Position numbers and translations under genes: made by a program. From contig CM075184.1 of NCBI GenBank assembly GCA_037577475.1, positions 1,207,501-1,271,500 of the forward strand: a stretch of DNA of 64,000 nt, in the 5' to 3' direction. Under the pieces are notes generated by a model. The model saw only the letters and a list, made by a program, of their open reading frames with translations, was not told the origin of the DNA and searched no databases. The stretch comes from Chaunax sp. Z400 (taxonomy: Eukaryota; Chordata; Actinopteri; Lophiiformes; Chaunacidae). Numbering within the stretch: position 1 is the stretch's first letter; the number at the start of each line of letters is the position of its first letter. Below, piece by piece: positions 23,111 to 33,595 of this stretch.

Positions 23111-23880
23111 CAGTGGCCGTTATAAACATGCCCTTTCAGAATAAGGGTATTGCTGGTTGCAGCTTTCTTGAGAAAAGAAACAAAACAAACCTCAACAAAA
23201 CACCTCCCATGATTTAGTAAAATTATCTATCAGTGTCTACACATCATGTTGGTCAAAAAGTGTTCTCAGATCAGTTGTATTCATTGATAAGACATGTCCA
23301 GTAAGCAGAGCTGACAGAGAACCACATCATTTGGTCTCTTTCTCAGAGGAGATGGGTTCTGTCAGTTTTGTGTTCCAGTTGTCTGGGTAGAACATTATTG
23401 TGTGACTGTTTGGTTCTCACTGCTTGCATAATTTGGTGTGATCATCAGCACCACCAGGAGAAAGATGGCGGCTCCAACAAGAGGATGCATGGTTGTCACA
23501 GCACTGTTCAACTAGAGTACCAGCTGCAGAGCAGGAATAATCATATATGGTTATAGTTTGTACACAAAGGATGCTTTGGTGACATCATGTCAACAAGAAC
23601 CTGTGCTTATGTGTAGAGAATATAATAAATAAATGAATAATAATAATAATAATGGAGTCCTCTAACCCCCAGCTATCAGCAGCACATAGAGCAAATGTCA
23701 TTACTATTACTGACCAACAGTAGAAATGCTTTTTTTTTAATGTCATGCCATCCTGTTCATATTAAATATCAAAGGTAAATTATGGTTCACATCTTTATTC
23801 ACCCTTTAGACATACAGAAAAATCATTTTTGTGCAGATTAGTGGTTTTTGCCTTAGTGTTTACAAGTCAGAAAGTGTGGA
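23111..23880. other. Intergenic, no gene recognised
   Basis: Contains a short AAT/AATA microsatellite near 23625-23654. Nothing else is supported. Confidence 0.4.
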
Positions 23881-23884
23881 TGAT

Positions 23885-24615
23885 GAGACAGAGAACAAAA
23901 ATAGTCACTACCGTGTGTGTCTACCTCCAGCATTTATCACTACTTTACACCTCCTGAATGGATAAGATGTTATTTTGGACTTGTAGGATGACATGCCATT
24001 CTTCCTGCAGAGCTGTGACAAGTTGTTCATGTGTTGCTGGAGCAGGATCTCTCTGTCTCACCTGGTGATCCCAAACGTTGCACAGATTCTCTTATTGGGT
24101 TGAGATCTGTGAATATGCTGGCTAATGAAGGACAGCGACATTGTTCTGGTCCAGGTAGGCTACTCCTGACAGACATGAGCCACATGTGGTCTGGCATTGT
24201 CATGCATGAAGGTGATGCCTGATTGCTGTATCCTGGGAATGACGTGTGGACCTAGGACCATATTTCGGTAACGGATGGCGTCAGTGTACCATGGATCTGG
24301 ACAAGTTCTGACCGTCATCTATTAGCAGTGGCCCCCCGCATCATGACACCACCACCAGACGATCCACTTCCCGGATCGATAGGGCAGGATAGCGGTCCCC
24401 GCGACGATGGTACAATTGCCAACGACCATCAGCTGTGTACAAGTTAAATCCGGACTTGTAACAAATGTGATCTCCATCCACTTTGCAATCAGCCATAACA
24501 TCTGGAACATCTGTGCTACACGTGTCTGCCAAGTTCCGACCAAAGCATCCCAACTGCCCGTTCATGTAAGTTCTTTCGGGAATCGTGGCATGTGTGTTTC
24601 TGTAGGACATTAATT
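23885..24615 (-). mobile_element. Degenerate Tc1-like transposase fragment
   Basis: Minus-strand reading at 24341-24610 includes FNLYTADGRWQLYHRRGDRY, the region around the second catalytic Asp of Tc1-type transposases. Farther along, near 24070-24095, comes a SPDLNPI-like segment and a C-terminal tail to 23890. Frameshifts and stops break it. Terminal inverted repeats were not identified. Confidence 0.7.
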
Positions 24616-24654
24616 AGACCTGCTAAATTATCACCTTGATAATAATCACCTGAT

Positions 24655-25017
24655 TTAAGTATCATATGCAGTGTAAGTACCAGATGTAGTTTAAGTATCA
24701 GATGTAGTTTAAGTATCAGATGTAGTTTAATTATCAGATGTAATTTAAGTATCAGATGTAGTTTAAGTATCAGATGTAGTTTCAGTACCAGATGTTGTTT
24801 AAGTACCAGATGTAGTTTAATTATCAGATATAGTTTAATAATCAAATTTAGTTTGAGTATCAGATGTAGTTTAATTATCAGATGTAGTTTAAGTATCAGA
24901 TGTAGTCTAAGTACCAGATGTAGTCTAAGTGTGAGATTTAGTATAAGTATCAGATGTAGTTTAAGTATCCAATGTAGTTTAAGTATCAGATGTAGTTTAT
25001 GTATCAGATGATGTTGT
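24655..25017 (-). repeat. 18-bp minisatellite (acatctgatacttaaact), inverted copy
   Basis: About 20 imperfect 18-bp units; the minus strand reads acatctgatacttaaact. The same unit forms a longer array on the plus strand at 37465-38155. The unit length is a multiple of 3 and lacks stops on either strand, so long ORFs here are repeat artefacts. Confidence 0.9.
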
Positions 25018-25413
25018 GTCCATAAGTGCATCCATGTTAGTGTTGGTGTTAAAATGAGGTGTGGTCAGGTGTTAAAATGAGGTGTGGTCAGCAGCATTGT
25101 TGGGGCATTGCTATCTTGAGGCAGCAGAAAGTGATTTGAACCATTGACCAACAAAAACCTGCTCTAAATTCAAAGCTGCACTATTTTTACTGCTATTTAA
25201 AGGACGAATCAGATGAAACTATAGGAGGCTTCACAACGCATTGCTATTGCTATTTTGCACATACACTCTGCTGGTTACACACTAGTGATGACGTGCACTC
25301 TGCTGGTTACACACTTAGTGATGCACGGATCGGCTCTGACATCATCACATTTTCATCCACAATGATTGTCTCTGATTTAGAGACTCCACCCTCATGGACA
25401 TTTTGACATCACC
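25018..25413 (-). repeat. Composite minisatellite repeat, copy 2
   Basis: Read on the minus strand from 25413: leading block (ggtgatgtcaaaatgtccat ... gccgatccgtgcatcactaa), two 33-bp units (25264-25330), then a spacer that includes caatgctgctgaccacacct-type text and leads into the 18-bp array ending at 24655. The 37-kb copy has the same order (33-bp array, spacer, 18-bp array), which makes this look like one inherited unit rather than chance adjacency. Confidence 0.75.
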
Positions 25414-25611
25414 TCGCTGTGAGCAGTCTGACGTACGCTGACTCGGATGATCCTACTCCATTATACTGGCATTGCTGAGGTAAATGTTGGTGTGGTCTGC
25501 GTGTTGACTGCCGCTCTGCTGGATGAACTGCTGCAGTTTACACTGTCTCAGCTCCTTATTCAGCTCCTCCATCATCTCCCATCTGTCCTAGAGGATACAG
25601 GGAATATTAGA
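25414..25611 (-). pseudogene. rassf7: Inverted duplicate of rassf7 last exon
   Basis: The minus strand repeats 19547-19740, including the intron end, AG acceptor, the complete 135-bp exon 4 (here 25453-25587) and about 39 bp past the stop. By eye the exon shows no difference from the functional copy. It lacks the other exons, so it cannot encode the protein alone. It is sandwiched between two copies of the composite repeat, suggesting it travelled with that repeat or arose by inverted segmental duplication. An assembly artefact is possible. Confidence 0.85.
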
Positions 25612-25912
25612 GTACACTCTGCTGATTACACACTAGTGATGCATGTACACTCTGCTGGTTACACACTAGTGATGCACGTACACTCTGCTGGTTACACACT
25701 AGTGATGCACGTACACTCTGCTTGTTACACACTAGTGATGCACGTACACTCTGCTGGTAACACACTAGTGATGCATGTACACTCTGCTGGTTACACACTT
25801 AGTGATGCACGGATCGGCTCTGACATCATCACATTTTCATCCACAATGATTGTCTCTGATTTAGAGACTCCACCCTCATGGACATTTGACATCACCTCTA
25901 GTGGTGCCTCAG
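25612..25912 (-). repeat. Composite minisatellite repeat, copy 3
   Basis: The minus strand from 25912 reads the leading block and then about six 33-bp units down to 25612, as at 19095-19545. Together with the adjoining exon 4 copy, 25414-25912 is an inverted version of roughly 19100-19740, with fewer array units. Confidence 0.85.
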
Positions 25913-26106
25913 GTTTTCTCAATTTGGGTGCACACACAGTCCAACACAATAAAGATAATCAAGGGAAATATACATGCAAAACACACTCATTAATTAAGAT
26001 ACAGCAACTAGAAATATACATGCAACAGATTAAACCAAGAATTACAAAGCACAAAAAATAATTACACAAAGTAAATAACAAACACCAAATCAAAACCTTC
26101 TGCCAT
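25913..26106. other. Unassigned spacer
   Basis: AC-rich sequence between the composite repeat and the Gypsy LTR. No feature was recognised. Confidence 0.4.
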
Positions 26107-26312
26107 GTGACACGACACAGCTTATTTGTTCTGAACTGGAGGGTTTATTAGCTCCACACACTTGATCTTACATGCTGCTTCATGTGTATCACCGGAACAA
26201 TCTCAACCAACCTTGTTGACGTCACACAAACTAGTGACACCCTAGCTGCTTATCTAGCTCTCTGACTGGCTCAGCAGTATGTCACTCTAAAGGATTATCC
26301 AATACCTTGACA
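26107..26312 (-). repeat. Gypsy 3' LTR (outer end diverged)
   Basis: Matches 33400-33595 over most of its length, from the phrase acagcttatttgttctgaac to the shared end aataccttgaca. The outer ~20 bp differ from the other LTR, so this end is truncated or mutated. Confidence 0.85.
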
Positions 26313-26967
26313 TCTTCCCCTTAAATTGTCTCCCCTCAACATCACAGGGTTATACAGTAACGTGTATCATTTTGAACATATATGCATCTTGTTAGCAAAC
26401 ACATTAAGGTATCATGCACATTATATTATAACATTGCTAACTTAAACTCACAGTACAGCATTTAACTTGATTTCAGGATACAATAACGTTCCTGCTGTAC
26501 TTCCTCATAACATACTCCTCCACCTAGGACAGTATCAGAGATTGTGATTTACTTCCTAAGCAGGACATAGCATTATATTCACATGTCCAGTCTTACTACA
26601 GGTTTGCAAATTCTACCAGACCATGTCACTGTCTGACCTTCTGGTGTATTTCTCTTAAACCCATTATTTTCACTTAGTCCATGACAAGATCTCTGGTGTT
26701 GTTTATCAGTTCCTGATCACCTTCATAGACTCAGTGTTAGCTGTCGTTGCTCCTGATGGCACCAGCTGTAGATGTCGTCTGTTCCTTCTCACCTCTCCTC
26801 CCTTTGGTGAGTTGACTTGGTCTGAGCACTGAGTACAACTCTCTCGAATGACAGAAACTGGTCCCTTCCATGTTTAATCCTCGTCCAGCTTCAACAAAAC
26901 TTGTCTTGACAACTCCATGTCTCCTGTTGAAATAGAATGCCTGTTGTTGTTTAGCTTCAGCATCTCT

Positions 26968-27070
26968 TCATCTGATTTGGGTTTCATCTGGCCATGTAGG
27001 AAGCAGATTTCTTTTAAGTGCAGGGAGAGTGGTTTTGATCTTTTGTCCCATGAGCAGTTCTGCTGGGCTT
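26968..27070 (-). pseudogene. Gypsy integrase C-terminal piece
   Basis: Minus-strand frame with SPAELLMGQKIKTTLP, the conserved segment after the integrase catalytic core. It continues the integrase reading frame that breaks off at 29983: removing the 27075-29978 insertion and one 4-bp duplicate brings the two parts back into register. Confidence 0.8.
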
Positions 27071-28141
27071 ACACTGTAATGAGACAAGAAATTTGAATGC
27101 CTTTGATCACCCTTTCTGCCTAGACAGAAAAAAGAAGGAAGAAGGAGGGGCAAAGGGAAATTATAAATTAGAGACACCTGTGAGCCAAGGTGTGGAGAAA
27201 ATCAAATGCAACATGGAGGAGAACAAAGCATGAGGAGTGAGAGAAAAAAAAAGAAACTTAAGCATTAAAATGGATAGACTAGGAGCTGTTGATCCCTGGA
27301 GTCCTTTCACTCCTCACCTTTAAACCTGCAATCAAAATATCCTTGGTCCGTGGTGGAAGCTGTAAAGCTAAGTTTCCAAACTGAGAATCTCCCAGTCGCC
27401 TCTATTCTCTTGCCTCTCACATACCTTTTCTGTACCCCTGCTTGGACATCTACACCTCCATACACACATACACACAAACCCTCATACATTTCATATATTT
27501 ATAAACGGCAAGAAACTGAACTGGACAATGTTCTGAACACAAAGACTCATTGCATCTTATCTGCACCTCTCTCACCCTCACACACTCCATTACACTACAT
27601 AAACTGAAAGACTGATATAATCTACTTCACTCAGGAGACTTTACTATTTGGAATGAATTTTGAATTTAAATCTTGAATTTCTTCTTTTCTTTTATTGTGA
27701 TTTCTGTGAATACGTCTTTTGAAGTGATTAATTCTTTTTTTGCTTTATTATTTCTTTGAATATACTGAATTAATAAATCTTATTTAACCCCTAGATCAGG
27801 AGTCACCAACACGGTGCCCGCGGGCACCAGGTCGCCCCCAAGGACTTAATGAGTCGCCCGCAGGCCTGCTCTAAAAATAGCACAACTTACTAGTGAGCCA
27901 CGTCTAAAATTTTATTTTATTCTGTTGCTATTCTTTTATAATCACACTTGCATTTATATAGATTTAAAAATGACAATAACTTAAAAATATGTTCATTATA
28001 TGAGGTTTAGATATGTTTAGGTGAACTCTGACCTACTCTAGTTCAAAGGTCTGTATTGTGCGCGTGACAAAACCAGTGCTGGAGAGTAAGCTAGCGGCGC
28101 AGCAAAGATGAGCGCTGAATGCAGGTTCTTACCCCAAAAAC

Positions 28142-28575
28142 ATGGCAGAAAAAAGGAAGAAAAAATATCACTTTCACAACGAATGGGAGGAGGAGTTCTT
28201 TTTTACGTCTGTGAAAGAAACCTGCGTGTGTCTCATTTGCGGGTCGACTGTGGCGACGGCAAAGCGGCACAATGTTGAGAGACACTTCACTACGTGTCAC
28301 AAAAGCTACCATGCTAACTACCTACCGGGAAGCTCACTACGGGCAGAAAAAGCCAGTGAGCTAAAGGCAGCTTTGGGTAAGCAACAGTCTTTTTTCACGA
28401 GGCCGGCGAAGAAGTCACAAAAAGCAACTGAAGCCTCGTTTAGAGCTACACATTTTCTGATCAAGAAGAAGAAGGCATTTTCTGATGGAGAAGTTGTCAA
28501 AGAAGCAATGATGATAATCGCTAACACTGTACTTAAAGAAGAGAAAAATGGAACCGATCTAATCTCCACCCTCTC
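28142..28575 (+). pseudogene. hAT transposase N-terminal part with BED-type zinc finger
   Basis: The frame opens at an ATG (MAEKRKKKYHFHNEW) and runs about 145 residues. It has a BED-like finger (CVCLICG ... HNVERHFTTCH) and then the QQSFFTRP and VKEAMMIIA-like segments known from the ZBED5/GTF2IRD2-related hAT family. The sequence then jumps to C-terminal transposase text around 28580-28600, losing the DDE catalytic core. Confidence 0.8.
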
Positions 28576-28589
28576 CATGTGTGTCATTC

Positions 28590-28981
28590 ATTTCCAACCC
28601 TTTCATGAATGTGGACACAACATGCTTTGCTGAGAAACTAAGTGCAACATTCAACTTGGATGCTGGACAGGTGGAGATGGAAATCATAACGCTGCAAAGT
28701 GACCTACACCTCAAAGCCTACCAGACTGCACCAAACTTTTGGTGCCTTGTTGACACAGAGAAGTACAGTGGTGTATGCACAGCAGCTATGAAGGTTGCCA
28801 GCCTGTTTGGTTCAACCTATCTCTGTGAATCAGCGTTTTCTGACATGAACTTCATCAAGAACAAACACAGAACACGCCTCACTGATGCACATCTGAAAGA
28901 CTCACTCACAGTTGCAGTGTCAAGTTACACACCAGATTACAGTACACTGGTGAACAGCATGCAATGCCAGTCTTCCCACTA
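28590..28981 (+). pseudogene. hAT transposase C-terminal part (dimerisation domain)
   Basis: Reads FISNPFMNVD, then the AEKLSATFNLDAGQVEME region, then FGSTYLCESAFSDMNFIK, the hallmark of the hATC dimerisation domain, ending at a stop at 28981. It is in a different frame from the N-terminal part, so no continuous protein is made. Confidence 0.85.
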
Positions 28982-29982
28982 ACAAAGAAACAAATACCAA
29001 ATGTTGTCAGTGGCAACATGGCAGTGCCATGGCAAAGTTTAATTATAATAAAGAATTGTGTTCAATTTAAAAGGGTGTTCATGACATGTAACAGTTATAA
29101 TTTTGTTAAAAATGCTGCAGATTTGGTCATTAGTTCAAAATGTGACAACATTTATTTAAAAATATGTAAGTTGATTTTTCTTTAACATTACATTATTGAT
29201 AACTTTTTCAAACATGGTGCAATATAGTTCATGATTTGTTAAGGTTTGTCAGTGGCTAGTGAAAATGGGACATTTTTCCTATGAAATGTGGTGATGTAAG
29301 TGATAATCTGACAATTTAACAATTACTGAGATTAAAGAGATAAAGTGCTGAATATTGATCTGTTTCCCACCTTGATTTCATTGTTGATAATTATTGTGAG
29401 AAATGATTAATATGATCAGTGTCTTCTCATAGAGGAATATCATTAATCATTATTGATGATGTATAACTAATGGCATACTGAGCAAATTTGTTATTTCAGG
29501 TGAGACTATCAAACTGGTAGCCCTTTGTATGACTCGGTACCCATGAAGTAGCTCTGTTTCAAAAAGGTTGGTGACCCCTGCCCTAGATGATCCGACGGCC
29601 CGCCGACGGGCTGTCTGATGTCACAGCGCATGAACTATAACTGTAACTGTTTATTGTAACAACAATATGTTTCAGTGGGTCTCATGCCACACACCATTCT
29701 AAAGTTAAGATTCTTGTGATTTGATTTCTACAAACCATTTAAAGATACAACTACCGCAGCGGGTACAATCAACGCCAGCAAAAAAAAGTTTTATTTTTGT
29801 TTTGAGTTTTATCCTGTATGTTTTTTGTAGCAAAGGGTAGCTAACTGGGTTCTCAGACCAAATAATTTATTCAAATTTTATGAAATTGACAGGTTGGTAT
29901 TTATTATAAATCTCCTGTCTGGCCCTCAGTATTAATTTGTATTAACTTGGTCATTTAGAGTCGTCAGCCCACGCTACAACAC

Positions 29983-30967
29983 CAGTAGAAGAAGTTGGTG
30001 TTGCTCTGTAGCACATTAATGCAATCAGGGGATCCTCTTGTTTAAGGATGTGTTTCGCTGTTTGAACTGCTTGCTCCGCATGACCATTTCCTTGTGGATT
30101 GTGTGGAGCGGATGTGACGTGCACAATGTCATACTGTCTGCAAAAGTCTTTCCAGGTCTCACTTGTGTACTGTGGACCATTATCACTGACTATCTGGTCG
30201 GGAATACCAAATCTTGCAAGTGTGGATTTCAGTAACTTAACAACCTGGTCCATTGTAGTTGTAGGCAAGTGTAAGATTTCCAAGTAATGTGAGTAATAGT
30301 CTGATATCACAATGTAAAACTTGCCTTTGTACTCACATACATGTATGTCTGTGGCTATTTTCTGCTAAGGATGTTCTGGTAGAGGTGCTGGCTGTAGAGG
30401 CTCTTTCCGCTGTGTACACTTGTTCTCCTGACAAAAGTGGCATGGTTCCACAGTGCGTTTAATGTCAGCAGATATTTTAGGCCACCATTCAGTTTCTTTT
30501 GCACATTCTCTACATTTTGACAGGCTCTGATGTCCTTCATGTATGCGTTCCAATATCTATTTTCTCATTGACTGTGGAACTACAATGCGACAACCTAGTG
30601 TAATAAGACCCTGACATATTGACAATGAGTCTTTCACTGTGTAGAAGTCTTTAACACTGTGTGGAATGCTACTCACTTGTTCCGGCCATCTGTCCTTAAT
30701 TAGCTGTCGTACACTTTGTAGCTGCTCATCCCTCTGTGTAGCAGACTTTATCATGTCTAGTTTGTCCTGTGAAACTGGCCAGCTGTGAGTTACAGCATTT
30801 ACATGACACGCAATATCTGTCTCTGTGGTGTTGTCTTTGTCCTTTACTGGGCTGCGTGATAACGCATCGGCAATGACTAGTGTTTTTCCTGGTGCATATT
30901 CTGCCCTGGCGTTGAACCTCATTAGTCGCATCAGTAGTCTTTGGCACCGCACTGGTACTGCATCCAA
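29983..30967 (-). pseudogene. Gypsy integrase and connection region, broken
   Basis: Minus-strand pieces: a spacer/RNase H end at 30557-30967, an HHCC zinc-binding segment at 30365-30553 (HEGHQS ... CRECA / CHFCQ) and the catalytic core at 29983-30310 with SDNGPQY (second Asp) and GHAEQAV (Glu). The pieces lie in different frames with stops between them. Confidence 0.8.
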
Positions 30968-31168
30968 GTCCTTGCTTTTTATCAGTGGTACCAGTGACTT
31001 ATGATCTGTGATGAGTCAGAATCTGTTCATTCCTATCAGATACTTTTGGAATTTCTCGCAGGCCCACACTCCTGCTAAACATTCCTTCTCAATTTGTGCG
31101 TACCTGGTCTCTGCATCTGACAGCCTCCTGGAACAATATGCAATAGATTTCCAGCTTTCACCATGCAA

Positions 31169-31462
31169 CTACACTAGAACGCCCCCTAGCCCGTAACTGC
31201 TCGCATCTGCTGAAACAACCACCTGTCTTCGTGGGTCATAATGGGCCAGAATGAGTGAAGTGATAAGGGCTTCTTTAAGTCGCTGGAATGCTTGTCGCTG
31301 TGGCTGATCCCATGTCCAGGTGGTGGCTCCCTTCAGTAGATCTTTTAAGGGACCTGCTGCCGTTGCCAAGTCTGGTATGTATTTACTCATATAGTTTATC
31401 ATGCTCATTGCTCGCTTTAGCTCTTGAACATTTTGTGGGCTATTGTAGCTCGCTAATGGCAT
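31169..31462 (-). pseudogene. Gypsy RT connection / RNase H start
   Basis: Minus-strand frame with the RT thumb-to-RNase H segment, ending with SADASSYGLGGVLV, whose first Asp belongs to the RNase H active site. It is separated from the RT frame by a break near 31480-31600. Confidence 0.8.
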
Positions 31463-31595
31463 TCACTTTACCTGGGTCTGCTCTCACCCCGTTAGCGTCC
31501 ACTTTTTGACCTAGGAACCGCAGCTCTGGTTGTCTGAACACACATTTCTCCTTGTTGAGTTTGAGGCCAGCATGCTCCATCCTCTCCAATGTGCG

Positions 31596-32624
31596 CTACA
31601 GGTTTGTGTCATGTGCATTCATGTCCTTCCCATGAATAATGACATCATTCATATACACCGCTACTCCTTCAAGCCCCTCCAGCAGTTCATTCATTTTACG
31701 CTGGAAAATCTCCAGAGCGATGTTTATCCCAAAGGGCAGGCGTTTGAAACAATAGCGCCCTAAGGGTGTGATAAAGGTGGGTAGGAGGCAGCTGTCCTCA
31801 TGTAATGATATCTGCCAAAAACCTGAAGCTCCATCCAAAGATGTGAAGACCGTGAACCCTGGCAATTTGGCCAATGTCTCCTCTGTAGTTGGAAGTTGAT
31901 ATCTTTCTCTTTTGATGTTTTCATTTAGCTTTTGGATTCCTACACAGATTCTCACTGCACCGGTTGGCTTCATAACCTGCACCATTGGTGCACACCAGTC
32001 TGTAGGTTGGGTGACCTTCACTATCACGCCCTGCTCTTCCTTTTGCTGCAGCTCTGCTTGGACTTTAGGCAGAAGTGGTAATGGAACTCTCCTTGCTGTA
32101 TGTACAGCGTATGGCTCAGTTCCCTCTAGTAGGTGGATTTTGACTGGGTCAGTCTTCAGTATTCCCTGAGACCCTGCCGCTGCACTAACCTGACTGACTC
32201 TTTTTACAAGTCCCATCTCTACTGCTGTCTCTCTTCCTAACAGATTGATAGCTGTAGGCCCTCTTGCTACATAAATGTTAAAGATGTGCTTCCTTTGTTT
32301 ATGTAGTGTGCTAGCTGTGAAATGTCCCACAATATTTAGTGACCCTCCTGGGCTATCTATGGGTTCACTAGATCTAACTAGCTTTCTCTTTGGTCTGAGT
32401 GCTTTAAATGTTTTCAGGTTTATTACAGAAACATCAGCTCCTGTATCAATCCTAAACCTGACTGGAGTGTGTCCTACATTTATTTGTTCTGTCCAATGCT
32501 CAGCACTGCCTTGATTTGTAAGAACTGAACCCAGATAAAAGATGTCGTCACTGTGTTTGCTATGAGTTATTTCCCTGACTGATGTAGAGAAACATTTCCT
32601 CTCCCAATGTCCTCTCTTCACCAT
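31596..32624 (-). pseudogene. Gypsy protease and reverse transcriptase
   Basis: Minus-strand frame of 342 codons. An aspartic protease motif (RIDTGADVSVI) near residues 56-66 is followed by RT from the DWCAPMVQV region through LPFGINIA to the active-site box. The active site reads YMND where the family has YxDD, so one catalytic aspartate is lost. The frame ends at a premature stop just after the box. Confidence 0.85.
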
Positions 32625-33247
32625 TTTCTACACTCTGACTGAAATGCTGGGCATTTGGCTGGGGCTTTGTGCATCTCTTTTCCACATCGGTGGCACTTGT
32701 AGTCCTCTGAGTGGGTTTTCTCCCGTTCATCAGTCCTCTCCTTACCTGGCTCTCTCCCACCTCTCTTCGGTAGTCGCCATTGTGCCACCTCTTGCACCTG
32801 GAGTGTAGCCTGTTGCTCCTGCTGACTTATCTGCTGTGCTACATCTTCGGCTTCTCTTACCATCTGCACCGCTTTTTCCAACGTGAGGTTGGACATGAGC
32901 TGTAGTCGTCTGGAGAGCTCTTTGTCGTGGATGCCAACAACCAGTCTGTCTCTTATATGTTTGCTTTTCTTTTCTCCAAAGTCACAGTTCTCTCTCATTT
33001 CGTAGAGAGCTCTGATGAATAACTTGGCCATTTCACCCAGCTTTTGCACTTGTTGATAAAAGCAAGCTCTCTCGTGAATTGTGTTTTTCTTCGGTGTGAA
33101 GTAGCCATCAAATTTAGCAAGTACCGTTTCGTGGTTGTCATCTTTCTCGTCTCGTCCGAAGGTAAACGACTTGAAAATGTTTTCGGCTTCATTGCCCATG
33201 GCATACCTGAGTGTACTGACCTGGACCTCGCCCCCTTTGTTAGCCAA
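32618..33247 (-). pseudogene. Gypsy gag polyprotein
   Basis: Minus-strand frame of about 209 codons with a retrotransposon gag region (KFDGYFTPKKNTIHERACFY, then a QLMSNLTLEKAVQM block). A CCHC-type zinc knuckle with altered spacing follows (CHRCGKEMHKAPAKCPA). The annotated start lies upstream of the retained ATG near the 5' LTR leader. It overlaps the pol frame slightly. Confidence 0.8.
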
Positions 33248-33381
33248 TTTAGCAGCAGACCTGTACCATGTGAATCTCTGTCTCCAGGTAGGCCAGTCTG
33301 TGAGCCGCTCAAAGTTAAAGTTTGCCAGTGGATTAAACCACCATAATGTTGGGTGTCTCTCTTAGAACACTTCTAACACCA

Positions 33382-33595
33382 TGTCAGATAAACTGATGGT
33401 GACACAGCTTATTTGTTCTGAACTGGAGGGTTTATTAGCTCCACACACTTGATCTTACATGCTGCTTCATGTGTATCACCGGAACAATCTCAACCAACCT
33501 TGTTGACATCACACAAACATAGTGACACCCTAGCTTATGTAGCTCTCTGATTGGCTAAGCAGTATGTCACTAAATTATTATCCAATACCTTGACA
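33382..33595 (-). repeat. Gypsy 5' LTR
   Basis: 214 bp with TGTCA/TGACA inverted ends. On the minus strand it is followed directly by the candidate primer-binding site. It pairs with the LTR at 26107-26312. Confidence 0.88.

Larger units (their letters stand above)
27797..29580 (+). mobile_element. Internally deleted hAT (Charlie/ZBED-like) transposon
   Basis: Fourteen-bp terminal inverted repeats CAGGAGTCACCAAC (27797-27810) and GTTGGTGACCCCTG (29567-29580) differ at one position. They are flanked by a perfect 8-bp target duplication CCCTAGAT (27789-27796 and 29581-29588). Terminal sequence, 8-bp duplication and a CTAG-centred target fit the Charlie-type hAT group. Inside are the 5' and 3' parts of a transposase gene without its catalytic middle, so the copy is non-autonomous. 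Confidence 0.93.
27075..29978. mobile_element. Probable solo LTR inserted in Gypsy integrase, itself carrying a hAT
   Basis: The insertion starts TGTAATGAG and ends CGCTACA (TG...CA) and is flanked by a 4-bp direct repeat ACAC (27071-27074 and 29979-29982) inside integrase coding sequence. Without the nested hAT (1784 bp plus its 8-bp duplication) it is about 1.1 kb and lacks coding regions, as expected for a solo LTR left by recombination. A purine-rich stretch (about 27123-27160) and an AATAAA near 27773 are present. The parent family is unknown; 4-bp duplications occur with several retroviral and Gypsy lineages. Confidence 0.65.
26107..33595 (-). mobile_element. Decayed Ty3/Gypsy LTR retrotransposon (with nested insertions)
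   Basis: Minus-strand element flanked by related LTRs (26107-26312 and 33382-33595). Inside are gag with a CCHC-like knuckle, aspartic protease, reverse transcriptase, RNase H and integrase in Ty3/Gypsy order. A primer-binding-site candidate (TGGTGTTAGAAGTG on the minus strand, 33368-33381) adjoins the 5' LTR. A polypurine tract (about 26313-26324, minus-strand aaggggaaga) adjoins the 3' LTR. No envelope gene was seen. Stops, frameshifts and an altered RT active site make it inactive. Integrase is split by the insertion at 27075-29978. No clear target-site duplication was found, and the right flank starts inside a LINE. Confidence 0.88.

Noticed and set aside
24516..25031. Leu/His/Lys-rich ORF of ~170 codons (and the like at 37295-38201 on both strands)
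   Set aside because: Both strands are open because the unit is 18 bp without stops; repeat artefacts.
26107..33595. Endogenous retrovirus with envelope
   Set aside because: Gag, protease, RT and integrase order and sequence fit Ty3/Gypsy, and no envelope-like ORF was found.
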